Shown here: positions 1 to 8,615 of the stretch, one piece after another | Layout: each line of letters begins with the position of its first letter | How positions within the stretch are numbered: position 1 is the first letter of the stretch | Source of the DNA: Pseudomonas putida | GTDB lineage: Bacteria > Pseudomonadota > Gammaproteobacteria > Pseudomonadales > Pseudomonadaceae | Reading direction: 5' to 3' | Length of the DNA stretch: 64,000 nt | Assembly (NCBI RefSeq): GCF_001941965.1 | Contig: NZ_MKZO01000079.1 | Coordinates: forward strand, 154,964-218,963 | Notes under the pieces: generated by a model | Databases searched by the model: none | What the model saw: only the letters and a program-made list of their open reading frames with translations | Told to the model about the DNA's origin: nothing | Program-made: the position numbers and the translations under genes

Positions 1-1
1 C

Positions 2-1057
2 GGGCGCCTGCTGGACGAACCGTCGCCGCAGGTCCTGGCGCTGTGTCGCGAGGTGTTCGGCGAACATTTCGCCCCGGAGATGTTTCGCAGCCAGATCGAG
101 CTGGTGTCGCCGGTGTTCGACAGCACCGCCCAGGCCCGGGATTTCCTTGCGGCACGGCGGGAACACCTGGCGTTGCGCTTGTCTGGCGAAGGCGTGGGCT
201 TGCTCAACGCCGGCAGCCACCCGCCCGGTGGCTGGAACCAGCAACGACCGACCGCCGAAGCGCATTATCGGCAACTGTTCGAGGACTATCGACAGGTGGC
301 CCGGCGCAGTGTGGTGTGCGGGCTGCACGTGCACGTCGCGGTGCCGCCGGAGGTCGATCGCATTGCGGTGAGCAACCGGGTGCGCCAGTGGTTACCGCTG
401 TTGTTGCTGCTCAGCGCTTCGTCGCCGTTCTGGGAGGGCCAGGACAGCGGCTATTGCAGTTATCGACGGGTGCTCTGCGGTGAATGGCCGCGCATGGGCC
501 TGCCGGAGCCTTTGCCGGACTGGGCCGCGTACGAAGAATACCTGGGGTTCCTGCATGACAGCGGTTCGCTGCGCGCGGATGCCGATTGCTGGTGGGCGCT
601 GCGGCCGTCATCGCGGTTTCCGACCCTGGAACTGCGCATCAGCGATGCCTGCCCGCGGCTGGAGGACGCCTTGTGCATCGCGGCGCTGTTCCGGCAAATG
701 GTCGAGTGGGCGGTGCGTCAGCCCGGTCCCTGCCCGGCGCCGGACCCGCGTGCGCTCTGGCGCGAGCAGGAAAATTACTGGCGGGCCATGCGCCTGGGAC
801 GACGCGGGCAGTACCTCGACCAGGGCGGTGGCTCGCGCACGGCACAGCAGTGGCTGGAGGAAACCCTGAACATCCTGCAGCCGGCGTCCGACGAAGCGCG
901 CCAGGCGTTCACCCGGGCCGCCTCGATCCTGCTGTTCGGCACCAGCGCCGATCGGCAACTGACCACCTTCGCCCTGGCCCGGCAGAGCGGTGCCAGCCAG
1001 GCGCAGGCATTGCGCCTGGTGGTCGAACAACTGCTGGAGGACACCGCGAGGCTGTAG
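2..1057 (+). CDS. Carboxylate-amine ligase, YbdK/GCS2 family (5' truncated)
   Basis: The frame is open from base 2, so the true start lies upstream of the window and about 352 residues are visible; YbdK proteins are usually near 370-380. The glutamate-cysteine ligase type 2 fold is suggested by the motif run QIELVSP, then GLHVHVAVP (paired His), then FPTLELRISDACP, in the order expected for this family. Such enzymes join a carboxylate to an amine with ATP, and YbdK has weak glutamate-cysteine ligase activity in vitro; the physiological substrate is unknown. The gene ends just before a terminator that serves the opposite strand. The family is fairly certain and the substrate is not. Confidence 0.8.
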   Translation, partial: GRLLDEPSPQVLALCREVFGEHFAPEMFRSQIELVSPVFDSTAQARDFLAARREHLALRLSGEGVGLLNAGSHPPGGWNQQRPTAEAHYRQLFEDYRQVARRSVVCGLHVHVAVPPEVDRIAVSNRVRQWLPLLLLLSASSPFWEGQDSGYCSYRRVLCGEWPRMGLPEPLPDWAAYEEYLGFLHDSGSLRADADCWWALRPSSRFPTLELRISDACPRLEDALCIAALFRQMVEWAVRQPGPCPAPDPRALWREQENYWRAMRLGRRGQYLDQGGGSRTAQQWLEETLNILQPASDEARQAFTRAASILLFGTSADRQLTTFALARQSGASQAQALRLVVEQLLEDTARL

Positions 1058-1068
1058 GCGGCAAGCCA

Positions 1069-1097
1069 AATAAAAAGCCCCGCCATGGAGGCGGGGC
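1069..1097 (-). terminator. Rho-independent terminator
   Basis: GCCCCGCC (1077-1084) pairs with GGCGGGGC (1090-1097) around a 5-base loop. On the minus strand it is followed by a T-rich tract (CTTTTTATTT), so it ends the minus-strand transcript of the two small genes at 1142-1774. It may also stop read-through from the ligase gene. Confidence 0.75.
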
Positions 1098-1141
1098 AAG
1101 GGGAGGTGTGCGGAGCAACGCACAAGGGAAAGTCGGTGGAC

Positions 1142-1408
1142 CTAGGCTTCGAACGACTGCTCGGCAATATCGCGGGCTTTCGCTTCGGCGTCGGGGAGCG
1201 AAAGGATCGGGCCGCCGATCTTTTCGCCGTCACGTACCAGGTACCAGCAGACCAGCAGTCCGACATCCCTCAAGGCGGGTGGAACGGCGCTGCCGACGAC
1301 GGACATGATGCTGATAGTGGCCATGGTGAGTGTTCCCTCTGGGGTCATGGCTGCTACCTTACGTCGCGCCTCGGCTGCGGTGAAATCAGTGTTCTCAATA
1401 GTGTTCAT
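1142..1408 (-). CDS. Small hypothetical protein
   Basis: I do not recognise this family. The longest reading gives 88 residues from an ATG at 1408, only 12 bases after the stop of the upstream gene at 1421. An internal ATG at 1324 has the better ribosome site (AGAGGGA about ten bases upstream) and would give 60 residues, so the start is uncertain. The C-terminal half has a hydrophobic stretch (VGLLVCWYLV) followed by a charged, Ala-rich tail (PDAEAKARDIAEQ). A strong terminator follows the stop, which supports a real transcript ending here. Confidence 0.5.
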   Translation of the reverse strand: MNTIENTDFTAAEARRKVAAMTPEGTLTMATISIMSVVGSAVPPALRDVGLLVCWYLVRDGEKIGGPILSLPDAEAKARDIAEQSFEA

Positions 1409-1420
1409 TGATGAAATCCA

Positions 1421-1774
1421 CTACCAGCGCGGCGGGCCGTAATAGACCGGCGGCGGGCCGTAGTAGCGGCGATAGTGCGGCGGCGGTGCCGGTACATAAC
1501 GCTCGACCACGGGATAGGGCTGGTAATACACCACCGGGGCGGGCGGTGGCTGGTAGTACACCGGCGGCGGTGGCGGCGGTGGGTAGTAGGCCGGTTGTTC
1601 GACGACCACGGTACGGTCGCGGCCGCCGGAAACGGCAGCACCGACCACGGCACCCACAACGGCTGCGCCGATGACCGGGCCTGCACCCCAACCGCCGCCG
1701 CCATGGGCGGAGGCTTGTCCGGACAGGGCCAGGGCACCGATCAGCAGGGCGATACCGGGGATATGACGGTTCAT
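1421..1774 (-). CDS. Exported Pro/Tyr-rich glycine-zipper protein
   Basis: The ATG at 1774 was chosen because GAGGA lies just upstream and a typical signal peptide follows (hydrophobic core, cleavage near GQASA). A longer in-frame extension to 1993 lacks these signs and overlaps the divergent gene. The 117-residue product has a Gly/Ala/Val-rich segment of glycine-zipper type (GAAVVGAVVGAAVSGG), then a long low-complexity tail of PPPP and VYYQP-like repeats. It is probably a small periplasmic or outer-membrane-associated protein. I infer no specific function. Confidence 0.65.
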   Translation of the reverse strand: MNRHIPGIALLIGALALSGQASAHGGGGWGAGPVIGAAVVGAVVGAAVSGGRDRTVVVEQPAYYPPPPPPPVYYQPPPAPVVYYQPYPVVERYVPAPPPHYRRYYGPPPVYYGPPRW

Positions 1775-1937
1775 GATGATTCCTCGCAGGGCATAACACC
1801 GCCCGTACAACGGGTCGGGGATACCACTATGACCAGTATTTCGAAAGGTTTCGCCGGGGTGCTGGGTAAAGGTTTTGTAAGGGCCGATCAGCGGTATTGG
1901 GCATACTGTCGGCTTTCGTGGTTTTCCGGAGTTCGTC

Positions 1938-2750
1938 ATGACCCCCAGCAAAGACACCGTCCTGTGCATGTCCTTGGCCGGCCGCCCCGGCACCTTCGGC
2001 GTGCGCTTTCACAATCACCTGTATGCGCAGTTGGGGCTCGATTACTACTACAAGGCCATGAGCACGGCGGACCTGCCGGGTGCCATTGGCGGGATCCGCG
2101 CCCTGGGGATTCGCGGCTGCGGGGTGTCGATGCCGTACAAGGAAGCCAGTATCGCCCTGGTGGACGAGCTGGATCCGTCGGTGGCGGCCATCGATTCGTT
2201 GAATACCATCGTCAACGACGGCGGGCATCTGAAGGCCTATAACACCGACTACATCGCGGTGCGCCAGCTGATTGACGAGCACGGGCTGGATCCGCGGCTT
2301 GCGCTGGTGTTGCGCGGTAGCGGCGGCATGGCCAAGGCGGTGGCCTGTGCGTTTCGCGATGCCGGGTTCACTGACGGGGTCATCGTTGCTCGCAATGAAG
2401 AGGCGGGGCGGCGCCTGGCGGCGAACTGTGGCTATGAATGGCGGGCCGAGGTCGGGGATCTGCGGGCGGCGCTGCTGGTGAATGTCACGCCCATCGGCAT
2501 GGCCGGTGGGGTGGAGGCGCAGCAGTTGTCGTTCGCCGAGGCGTTGATCGATGCGGCGCAGGTGGTCTTCGATGTGGTGGCGATGCCGGCGCGAACGCCG
2601 CTGATCCTCGCTGCCGAAGCGCGGGGCAAGCGGGTGATTACCGGGCTGGAAGTGATTGCGTTGCAGGCGCTGGAGCAGTTCGTTCTTTATACCGGGGTGC
2701 GGCCGACGCGGGAGCAGGTGGAATTGGCGGTGGCTTACGCCCGGGGTTAG
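1938..2750 (+). CDS. Shikimate dehydrogenase family protein (AroE paralogue)
   Basis: The 270-residue product has the two-domain layout of shikimate dehydrogenases. The catalytic Lys is present in GVSMPYK, the catalytic Asp in YNTDY, and the Rossmann nucleotide loop appears as RGSGGMAKA. The N-terminal substrate motif of AroE (SxSPxxHN) is altered to TFGVRFHN, so both shikimate-contacting serines are replaced. It is therefore probably a paralogue (AroE-like/SdhL type) acting on shikimate poorly or on another substrate, while the housekeeping aroE should lie elsewhere. The gene stands alone, divergent from the Pro/Tyr-rich gene, with GGAG upstream of the ATG. Confidence 0.75.
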   Translation: MTPSKDTVLCMSLAGRPGTFGVRFHNHLYAQLGLDYYYKAMSTADLPGAIGGIRALGIRGCGVSMPYKEASIALVDELDPSVAAIDSLNTIVNDGGHLKAYNTDYIAVRQLIDEHGLDPRLALVLRGSGGMAKAVACAFRDAGFTDGVIVARNEEAGRRLAANCGYEWRAEVGDLRAALLVNVTPIGMAGGVEAQQLSFAEALIDAAQVVFDVVAMPARTPLILAAEARGKRVITGLEVIALQALEQFVLYTGVRPTREQVELAVAYARG

Positions 2751-2770
2751 AGGCTGATCTTTCGGGCCTC

Positions 2771-2841
2771 ATCGCTGGCAAGCCAGCTCCCACAGTGACC
2801 GCGTGCGCCGCCGAACCTGTGGGAGCTGGCTTGCCAGCGAT
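2771..2841. repeat. REP palindrome pair
   Basis: Two perfectly complementary 25-base arms (2771-2795 and 2817-2841) containing the Pseudomonas REP core GCTGGCAAGCCAGCTCCCAC are separated by 21 bases. The pair lies between the convergent shikimate dehydrogenase-like and yceH genes and probably forms a hairpin that protects or ends both messages. Confidence 0.85.
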
Positions 2842-2862
2842 AGGGCCCTCAAGTTCAATTTA

Positions 2863-3504
2863 TCACTCAAGCCGCGCCAATCGTTCTTCCAGCGCCGCAA
2901 TCCGCGCCTCCAGCGCCTCGATCCGCTCCGCCGACACCCCACTGGCCACCCGTTCCGGCCCTTGCTGCCGCGCCGCCAGAATCGCCTCGATCTCCTCCGG
3001 ATCCCCCAGCGCATGGGTATAGCGGTCCTCCCGTTGCCCCGCCTGCTTCGGCAGGTGCAAGGCCAGATCCCGGGCGATCAGGCGCTCCAGCTGGTGCTGG
3101 ACTTCCTCGGTATCGCCGAACTCATGCAGGCGCTGGCTGCGGCTCAGCAGCTCGTTCAAGGTCTGAGGCCCACGCAGGAACATCAGGCCCATCAGGATCA
3201 ACTGCGCCGGCACCAGCTCCAGCGCCTTGTCCACCCGCTGCTCCCAGCGGTCGGCGCGGCTGCCCATCTGCAGGCGCACCAGGCCCTGGCCTTCGAGGTT
3301 GCGCAGGCTCTGGCCGACCTGGCCCTGGGTCAGGTTCATCACCGGTTCGCGGCTGGTCTTCTGGTTGCAGGCCAGCATCAGCGCGTTGAGGGTCAGGGGA
3401 TAGGTTTCCGGATTGCTCGCCTGTTTCTCGATCAGCGAGCCGAGGATGCGCACTTCGGCGGGAGTGAAGCGGGCAGTGGCGGAAGTATCGTGCTCGTCGG
3501 ACAT
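2863..3504 (-). CDS. yceH: YceH family (DUF480) protein
   Basis: The 213-residue product matches the length and motifs of YceH. It opens with the segment EVRILGSLIEKQ, followed by TYPLTLNAL and NQKTSREPV, two winged-helix units, and ends in a Glu/Ala/Leu coiled coil (ALEARIAALEERL). The family is widespread in proteobacteria; its precise role is not settled. The gene is transcribed away from sstT and separated from it by a strong hairpin terminator, so it is probably its own unit. Confidence 0.9.
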   Translation of the reverse strand: MSDEHDTSATARFTPAEVRILGSLIEKQASNPETYPLTLNALMLACNQKTSREPVMNLTQGQVGQSLRNLEGQGLVRLQMGSRADRWEQRVDKALELVPAQLILMGLMFLRGPQTLNELLSRSQRLHEFGDTEEVQHQLERLIARDLALHLPKQAGQREDRYTHALGDPEEIEAILAARQQGPERVASGVSAERIEALEARIAALEERLARLE

Positions 3505-3555
3505 GGCCCTGTCTCTTTGCGGGAAAAGGGTCCTAGCCTAGGGGCGCAGGCGGGT

Positions 3556-3591
3556 AAAACACAAGCGACCGATGGCGCGGGGCCATCGGTC
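3556..3591 (-). terminator. Terminator of sstT
   Basis: A perfect 10-base stem (GACCGATGGC at 3567-3576 with its complement at 3582-3591) has a 5-base loop. On the minus strand it is followed by GCTTGTGTTTT. It lies just after the sstT stop codon and before yceH. Confidence 0.75.
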
Positions 3592-3601
3592 TTGACGGGG
3601 A

Positions 3602-4810
3602 TCAGCCGCGCCGGGCTTCGGCTTCGCAGGCCGCCGCAGTGAACAGCACGTCGGTGGACGAGTTCAGCGCGGTTTCCGCCGAGTCCTGGAGCACGCCGAT
3701 GATAAAGCCCACCGCCACCACCTGCATCGCCACCTCGTTGGGAATGCCGAACAGGCTGCAGGCCAGCGGGATCAGCAGCAGCGAGCCGCCGGCCACGCCC
3801 GAGGCGCCACAGGCGCAGACCGCCGCGACCACGCTGAGCAGGATGGCGGTCGGCAGGTCGATGCTGATGCCCAGGGTATGCACGGCGGCCAGGGTCAGCA
3901 CGGTGATGGTGATCGCCGCGCCGGCCATGTTGATGGTGGCGCCGAGGGGGATCGAGACCGAGTAGGTGTCTTCATGCAGGCCGAGCTTTTCGCTGAGGGC
4001 CAGGTTGACCGGGATGTTCGCCGCCGAGCTGCGGGTGAAGAACGCGGTGATGCCGCTCTCGCGCAGACACAGCAGGGTCAGCGGGAACGGGTTGCGGCGT
4101 ATCTTCCACCAGACGATCAGCGGGTTCATCACCAGGGCCACGAACAGCATGCAGCCGATCAGCACCGCCAGCAGGTGCAGGTAGCCAAGCAGGGCGTCGA
4201 GGCCGGACTGGGCCAGGGTCGAGGCGACCAGGCCGAAGATGCCCAGCGGGGCGAAGCGGATGACCACGCGCACGATCATCGTCACGCCGTTGGACAGGTC
4301 ATCCAGCACGGTGCGGGTGGTGTCGCCGGAATGCCGCACGGCGATGCCCAGGCCGATGGCCCAGACCAGGATGCCGATGAAGTTGCCGGTGACCAGGGCA
4401 TTGACCGGGTTGTCCACGGCACTGAGCAGCAGGCCCTGGAGCACCTCGGTGATGCCGCCGGGCGCGCTCATCTGCGCTTCGCCGGTATTCAGCACCAGGG
4501 TCGAGGGGAACAGCATGCTCGCCGCCACCGCGACCACCGCCGCGCCGAAGGTGCCCCACAGATAGAGCGCGAGAATCGGGCGGATATGGGTTTGCTGGCC
4601 CTGCTTGTGGTTGGCGATCGAGGCCATCACCAGGACGAATACCAGGATCGGCGCCACTGCTTTCAGGGCGCTGACGAAGACCTTGCCGATAAACGCCAGG
4701 TTGGCAGCCAGCTCCGGGGCGAGCAGGGCCAGGGCGATACCGGCGACCAGGCCGATGATGATTTGCAGCACCAGGCTGGTGCGGTTGATCAGGTTCAGAA
4801 CGGGCAGCAT
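3602..4810 (-). CDS. sstT: Serine/threonine:Na+ symporter SstT
   Basis: The 402-residue polytopic inner-membrane protein belongs to the dicarboxylate/amino acid:cation symporter (DAACS) family. It has about nine hydrophobic segments, the Ser-rich re-entrant stretch FFTRSSAANIPVNL, the metal/substrate region IPLGATINMAGAAI, and a final ASGVAGGSLLLIPLA loop, all characteristic of SstT. It imports serine and threonine with sodium. Length agrees with the E. coli protein. It is a single-gene unit with its own terminator; the start lies about 170 bases from the divergent MFS gene. Confidence 0.93.
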   Translation of the reverse strand: MLPVLNLINRTSLVLQIIIGLVAGIALALLAPELAANLAFIGKVFVSALKAVAPILVFVLVMASIANHKQGQQTHIRPILALYLWGTFGAAVVAVAASMLFPSTLVLNTGEAQMSAPGGITEVLQGLLLSAVDNPVNALVTGNFIGILVWAIGLGIAVRHSGDTTRTVLDDLSNGVTMIVRVVIRFAPLGIFGLVASTLAQSGLDALLGYLHLLAVLIGCMLFVALVMNPLIVWWKIRRNPFPLTLLCLRESGITAFFTRSSAANIPVNLALSEKLGLHEDTYSVSIPLGATINMAGAAITITVLTLAAVHTLGISIDLPTAILLSVVAAVCACGASGVAGGSLLLIPLACSLFGIPNEVAMQVVAVGFIIGVLQDSAETALNSSTDVLFTAAACEAEARRG

Positions 4811-4982
4811 AAAAGTGCTTCTCGGGCGTGTGCAGGCCGCAGACCGGCCGGAAAAAAGGGCGGAACTCTAGCACAGAGTGCTTGCCGCAACCCAAGGTGC
4901 CGTCCGCCGGTAGGTCCGCGGGCGGCACCACTGTTACCATGCGCGGCCGTTTCGAGCCGACGCGCTCACTGTTGGAGTCTGG

Positions 4983-6131
4983 ATGTTCCTGCCCATTCTG
5001 TTGCTGGCCGCAGCCGGCTTCACCGTACTGACCACCGAATTCCTGATCGTCGGCCTGCTGCCGGGAATCGCCCGCGACCTTGACGTGAGCATCCCCCAGG
5101 CGGGGCTGCTGGTAACCCTGTTCGCCTTTACCGTGGCCGCCTTCGGGCCGTTCCTCACCGCCTGGTGCGCACGGTTCGAGCGCAAGCGGCTGTTTGTCGG
5201 GGTCTTGCTGCTCTTTGCCGCCTCCAACCTGCTGGCCGCGCTGGCGCCCAACTACTGGGTGATGGCGTTGGCGCGGTTGATCCCGGCCCTTGGTCTGCCG
5301 GTGTTCTGGTCCCTGGCCAGCGAGACGGCGGTGGATATCGTCGGGCCGGCCTACGCCGGGCGGGCGATCAGCAAGATCAGCTTTGGTGTGGTCTGCGCCA
5401 TGGTCTTCGGCATTCCCTTGGGCACGCTGCTGGGCGATGCCTGGGGCTGGCGCGTAGCATTCGGCCTTCTGGCTCTGCTGGCTCTGGCCAAGGCCCTGCT
5501 GCTCTGGGGCTTTCTGCCACACACGCCGCGCAAGAGCGAATCGACCTCGCTGCGCAGCCAGTTCAGCGTACTGCGCGGGCGCCTGCTGCAAGGCCATGTG
5601 CTGTTGTCGGTGCTGGTGTTCAGCGGCATGTTCACCGCCTACACCTACCTGGCAGACCTGCTGGAGCGCCTGGCCGGTTTCGACGGCAAGCTGGTCGGCT
5701 GGTACCTGATGGGCTTCGGTGCGGTGGGGCTGATCGGCAACAGCCTCGGCGGCCGGGCGGTGGATCGTCATCCGCTGCTGGCGTCGGCGGGGTTCAGCTC
5801 GCTGCTGGTGATCGCCCTGCTGGTGGTGGTGCCGGCGATTCAGTCGCCGCTCGGGTTGATCCTTGCCCTGGCCCTGTGGGGCCTGAGCCAGGCGGCGCTG
5901 TTCCTGGTCAGCCATGTGCGGGTGATCAAGGCCGCGCCCTCGGCGGCGGCCTTCGGCGCCTCGCTGAACATCGCCGGGGGCAACCTGGGCATCGGCCTGG
6001 GCGCGGTGATCGGCGGCCAGGTGATCGACCATCTGGGGCTGGGCAGCGTCGGTTATGTCGCGGCACTGCTGATCGGCCTGGCGGTGGCCCTGGCCCTGTG
6101 GCTGAGCCGCTTCAAGCCAGTGGCCAGTTGA
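4983..6131 (+). CDS. MFS transporter, DHA1-type exporter
   Basis: The 382-residue protein has about 12 hydrophobic helices. Family signs include TEFLIVGLLPGIARDL in the first helix and loop, and the Arg-containing motif ARLIPALGLPVFWSL of drug:H+ antiporters. It resembles AraJ/YdhP-type sugar or drug efflux pumps; the substrate cannot be read from sequence. The 3' end overlaps the convergent nhaR coding region by 20 bases, so the two genes could interfere through antisense transcription. Confidence 0.85.
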   Translation: MFLPILLLAAAGFTVLTTEFLIVGLLPGIARDLDVSIPQAGLLVTLFAFTVAAFGPFLTAWCARFERKRLFVGVLLLFAASNLLAALAPNYWVMALARLIPALGLPVFWSLASETAVDIVGPAYAGRAISKISFGVVCAMVFGIPLGTLLGDAWGWRVAFGLLALLALAKALLLWGFLPHTPRKSESTSLRSQFSVLRGRLLQGHVLLSVLVFSGMFTAYTYLADLLERLAGFDGKLVGWYLMGFGAVGLIGNSLGGRAVDRHPLLASAGFSSLLVIALLVVVPAIQSPLGLILALALWGLSQAALFLVSHVRVIKAAPSAAAFGASLNIAGGNLGIGLGAVIGGQVIDHLGLGSVGYVAALLIGLAVALALWLSRFKPVAS

Positions 6132-7017
6132 ACAGCTCGCGGCGGGCGCCCTCGGTGATGGCGACGATGCCAGGGTGCTTGACCTTGCGCTCCACCGAAA
6201 TGGCGTAGAACGACTCGGTGACCGCGTCGGTCTGGCCGATCAGCTCGACGTCATACTGCCGGCAGACCTCTTCGGCGATCACGCTGGGGGCGATGAAGAT
6301 GCCGCTGCCGGACTTGCCGAAAGCCTGCATCAAGGCGCTGTCATCGAATTCGCCGACGATCCGCGGCTGCAATTGCTGCTCGGCGAACCAGCGCAGCAGG
6401 CGGTTGCGCACCATGGTTTCCTGACCGGGGATCAGCAGCGGCGCGTGGTGCAGGCAGGCGGGGAAGGGCAGGGCCTGGCGCGCTGCCAGTTCTGGCGTGG
6501 CGAGGAAGCTGATACCGCATTCGCCGAGCTTCTGGCTGTAGCCCTTGATATCCAGGTGGCCGGGCATGGGGCTGTCGGAGATCACCAGGTCCAGGCGCTG
6601 GATCGCCAGGTCGGCGAGCAGGCGTTCCAGCTTGTCCTCGCGGCAGCTGATGCGCAGCGGTTCGGCCAGTTCCATGGTCGGCGCGATCAGGCGGTAGACG
6701 ATGGACTTTGGCACCACATCCGCGACCCCGACCCGGAACAGCACCTGCTGCTCGTTGGGCTGCGCCCGCAGCATGGCTTCCAGCTCGCCGCCGATCTGGA
6801 ACATCGGCTCGGCGTAGGACAGCGCCTGGCGCCCGGTTTCGGTCAGTTCCAGCTGGCGGCCGACCCGCTTGAACAGCTCGATACCATAGGTTTGCTCCAG
6901 CAGGCTGATCTGCCCGCTGATGGTTTGCGGGGTCAGGTTCAGTTGCTCGCAGGCGCGGACGATGCTGCCGGTCTTGGCCACGACCCAGAAGTAGTGCAGT
7001 TGCCGGTAATTGAGCAT
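6112..7017 (-). CDS. nhaR: LysR-family transcriptional activator NhaR
   Basis: The ATG at 7017 gives a 301-residue LysR regulator beginning MLNYRQLHYFWVVAKTGS, which is the usual NhaR start; the upstream extension to 7116 is not typical. The N-terminal winged helix contains NLTPQTISGQISLLE. The effector domain keeps NhaR-like blocks (FRVGVADVV, GECGISFLATPE, LLIPGQETMVRN, GEFDDSALMQAFG). NhaR activates sodium/proton antiporter genes in enterobacteria; in this organism the targets are inferred, and no nhaA is adjacent. It overlaps the MFS gene tail by 20 bases. Confidence 0.85.
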   Translation of the reverse strand: MLNYRQLHYFWVVAKTGSIVRACEQLNLTPQTISGQISLLEQTYGIELFKRVGRQLELTETGRQALSYAEPMFQIGGELEAMLRAQPNEQQVLFRVGVADVVPKSIVYRLIAPTMELAEPLRISCREDKLERLLADLAIQRLDLVISDSPMPGHLDIKGYSQKLGECGISFLATPELAARQALPFPACLHHAPLLIPGQETMVRNRLLRWFAEQQLQPRIVGEFDDSALMQAFGKSGSGIFIAPSVIAEEVCRQYDVELIGQTDAVTESFYAISVERKVKHPGIVAITEGARRELFNWPLA

Positions 7018-7152
7018 GGCAAGCCCCGATTCGGAAAAACCGAAGTATAACCGCTGAAAATACGAATTTTCCTGATGTTTCAGCATCCATAGAATGCCTC
7101 TCCATTGCGGCGTCACTTTTTCCGGCGCTGACGTATTTCCAGTGAGGACGAC

Positions 7153-7389
7153 ATGCTCTATCTCAAATCCATAGGTACACCGCTGGTGCTGGTCATGGCC
7201 CTGTTCGCCATGAGCGGTTGCGACCAGGTCGAGAAATCCGCCCAGCAGGCGCTCAACCAGGCCGCCGAGTCGGCCAAGGAAGCGATCGACAAGACCAACG
7301 AAGCGGCCCAGCAGGCGCTGAGCGAAGCCACCGGCACGGAGAAAGCGGAGAAAGAAGAGAGCAAGGACGCTGACGGTCAGAAAATCTGA
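7153..7389 (+). CDS. Small Ala-rich lipoprotein
   Basis: The 78-residue product has a signal peptide and lipobox ending at Cys23 (FAMSGC). After the cysteine it is almost wholly charged helix, with heptad-like Ala, Gln, Lys and Glu repeats (QALNQAAESAKEAID) suggesting a coiled coil, and it ends in a Lys/Glu/Asp-rich tail. Asp follows the lipidated cysteine. A GAGG ribosome site precedes the ATG. It is 38 bases upstream of the TerC-like gene and may be co-transcribed with it. Function unknown. Confidence 0.75.
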   Translation: MLYLKSIGTPLVLVMALFAMSGCDQVEKSAQQALNQAAESAKEAIDKTNEAAQQALSEATGTEKAEKEESKDADGQKI

Positions 7390-7427
7390 TCTATTTTTTC
7401 CAATAACCCCCTATCAGGACCTGATTC

Positions 7428-8177
7428 ATGGAATACCTGCTGGAACTCGCTGCAAGCCCGACCGCCTGGGTCGCCCTGGCCACCCTGGTGGCCATGGAGA
7501 TCGTCCTCGGTATCGACAACCTGATCTTCATCTCGATCCTGACCAACAAGCTGCCCGAGCAATTCCGCTCCAAAGCCCGTCGCATCGGTATCTCCATGGC
7601 CCTGGTGATGCGCCTGGCGCTGCTCAGCACCGTCGCCTGGATCGTCCAGCTCACGGAACCGGTGATCGATATCCTCGGTCACAGCTTCTCGTGGAAGGAC
7701 ATGATCCTGATCGCCGGTGGTCTGTTCCTGCTCTGGAAAGCCACCAAGGAAATCCATGAAAGCGTGGACCCACGGGCCAAGGAAGAATCCGCAGCGTCGT
7801 CTACCATTACCCTGGGCTTCGCGGCGGCCATTGGCCAGATCCTGATCCTCGACATCGTCTTCTCGGTGGACAGCATCATCACCGCCGTGGGCATGACCGA
7901 ACACCTGCCGATCATGATCATCGCCGTGATCAGTGCCGTGATCGTGATGCTGGTCGCCGCCGACCCGCTGGCGAAGTTCATCAACGACAACCCGACCGTG
8001 GTGATGCTGGCCCTGGGCTTCCTCATCATGATCGGCATGACCCTGATCGCCGAAGGCTTCGGCGCCCACGTACCGAAAGGCTACGTCTACGCGGCAATGG
8101 CCTTCTCCACTGCGATCGAGGTGCTGAACATCATGTCGCGCAGGGCTCGCCAGCGCCGTGAGGCCAGCGAGGCCTGA
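7428..8177 (+). CDS. TerC family integral membrane protein
   Basis: The 249-residue protein has seven hydrophobic segments. The two family motifs are EIVLGIDNLIFISIL in the first helix and DIVFSVDSIITAVGMT in the middle, each with the conserved Asp in the membrane. TerC/Alx/YgdQ proteins are implicated in metal (manganese) export and tellurium resistance. A cytosolic loop rich in Glu and Ser separates the two halves. The gene ends before a strong terminator, and the upstream lipoprotein is likely in the same transcript. Confidence 0.9.
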   Translation: MEYLLELAASPTAWVALATLVAMEIVLGIDNLIFISILTNKLPEQFRSKARRIGISMALVMRLALLSTVAWIVQLTEPVIDILGHSFSWKDMILIAGGLFLLWKATKEIHESVDPRAKEESAASSTITLGFAAAIGQILILDIVFSVDSIITAVGMTEHLPIMIIAVISAVIVMLVAADPLAKFINDNPTVVMLALGFLIMIGMTLIAEGFGAHVPKGYVYAAMAFSTAIEVLNIMSRRARQRREASEA

Positions 8178-8206
8178 TCAACCGGATCTGTTGCGTGCTG
8201 TAGTTT

Positions 8207-8233
8207 GGGGGCTCCTTGTGGAGCCCCTTTTTT
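8207..8233 (+). terminator. Rho-independent terminator
   Basis: GGGGCTCC pairs with GGAGCCCC (8220-8227) around TTGT and is followed by six Ts. It ends the lipoprotein-terC transcript. Confidence 0.9.
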
Positions 8234-8240
8234 ATTGGGG

Positions 8241-8426
8241 TCAGTGCGCGTTGGCGTGGCGACGCGGGGCCCGGTGATGCGTCAGGGCAGCAGGTTTGGC
8301 CGGCGCTTGCGGGGCCTGGTGGTGCAGGTGATGGCGACGGGCGATGCGCAGCACGCCCCACAGCATGGCAACGGCGATGCTCAGCCAGGCTGCGATCATC
8401 ATGAAGATAGCCATGGTCAGGCTCAT
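8241..8426 (-). CDS. Small His-rich inner-membrane protein
   Basis: The ATG at 8426 was preferred over an upstream one (8471) because AAGGAGG lies at ideal spacing. The 61-residue product has one N-terminal transmembrane helix (MAIFMMIAAWLSIAVAML) followed by a basic, His-rich tail (RRHHLHHQ). The tail could bind metal ions in the cytoplasm, but that is inference. It is convergent with the TerC gene and shares its terminator region. Confidence 0.6.
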   Translation of the reverse strand: MSLTMAIFMMIAAWLSIAVAMLWGVLRIARRHHLHHQAPQAPAKPAALTHHRAPRRHANAH

Positions 8427-8615
8427 GGGTGCCTCCTTCTTCAATACAGGCGATACCTGTAGTTCAGACACCCCTTTAGTCTAGACGGTCAGTTATTTCA
8501 GGCTATTGACCGAAGGTCCAAGTGCTAGACCGCTTTGTTCCAAGCCCGGCGCGGGCTATACCGATGCCGTCCGTCGGCCTATGATCGGACCTTTGCCCCC
8601 TTCGAGCGAGGACTC

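Noticed and set aside
2764..2850. REP pairs considered as possible CRISPR repeats
   Set aside because: Copies are scattered singly or in inverted pairs over the window, never in direct arrays with regular spacers.
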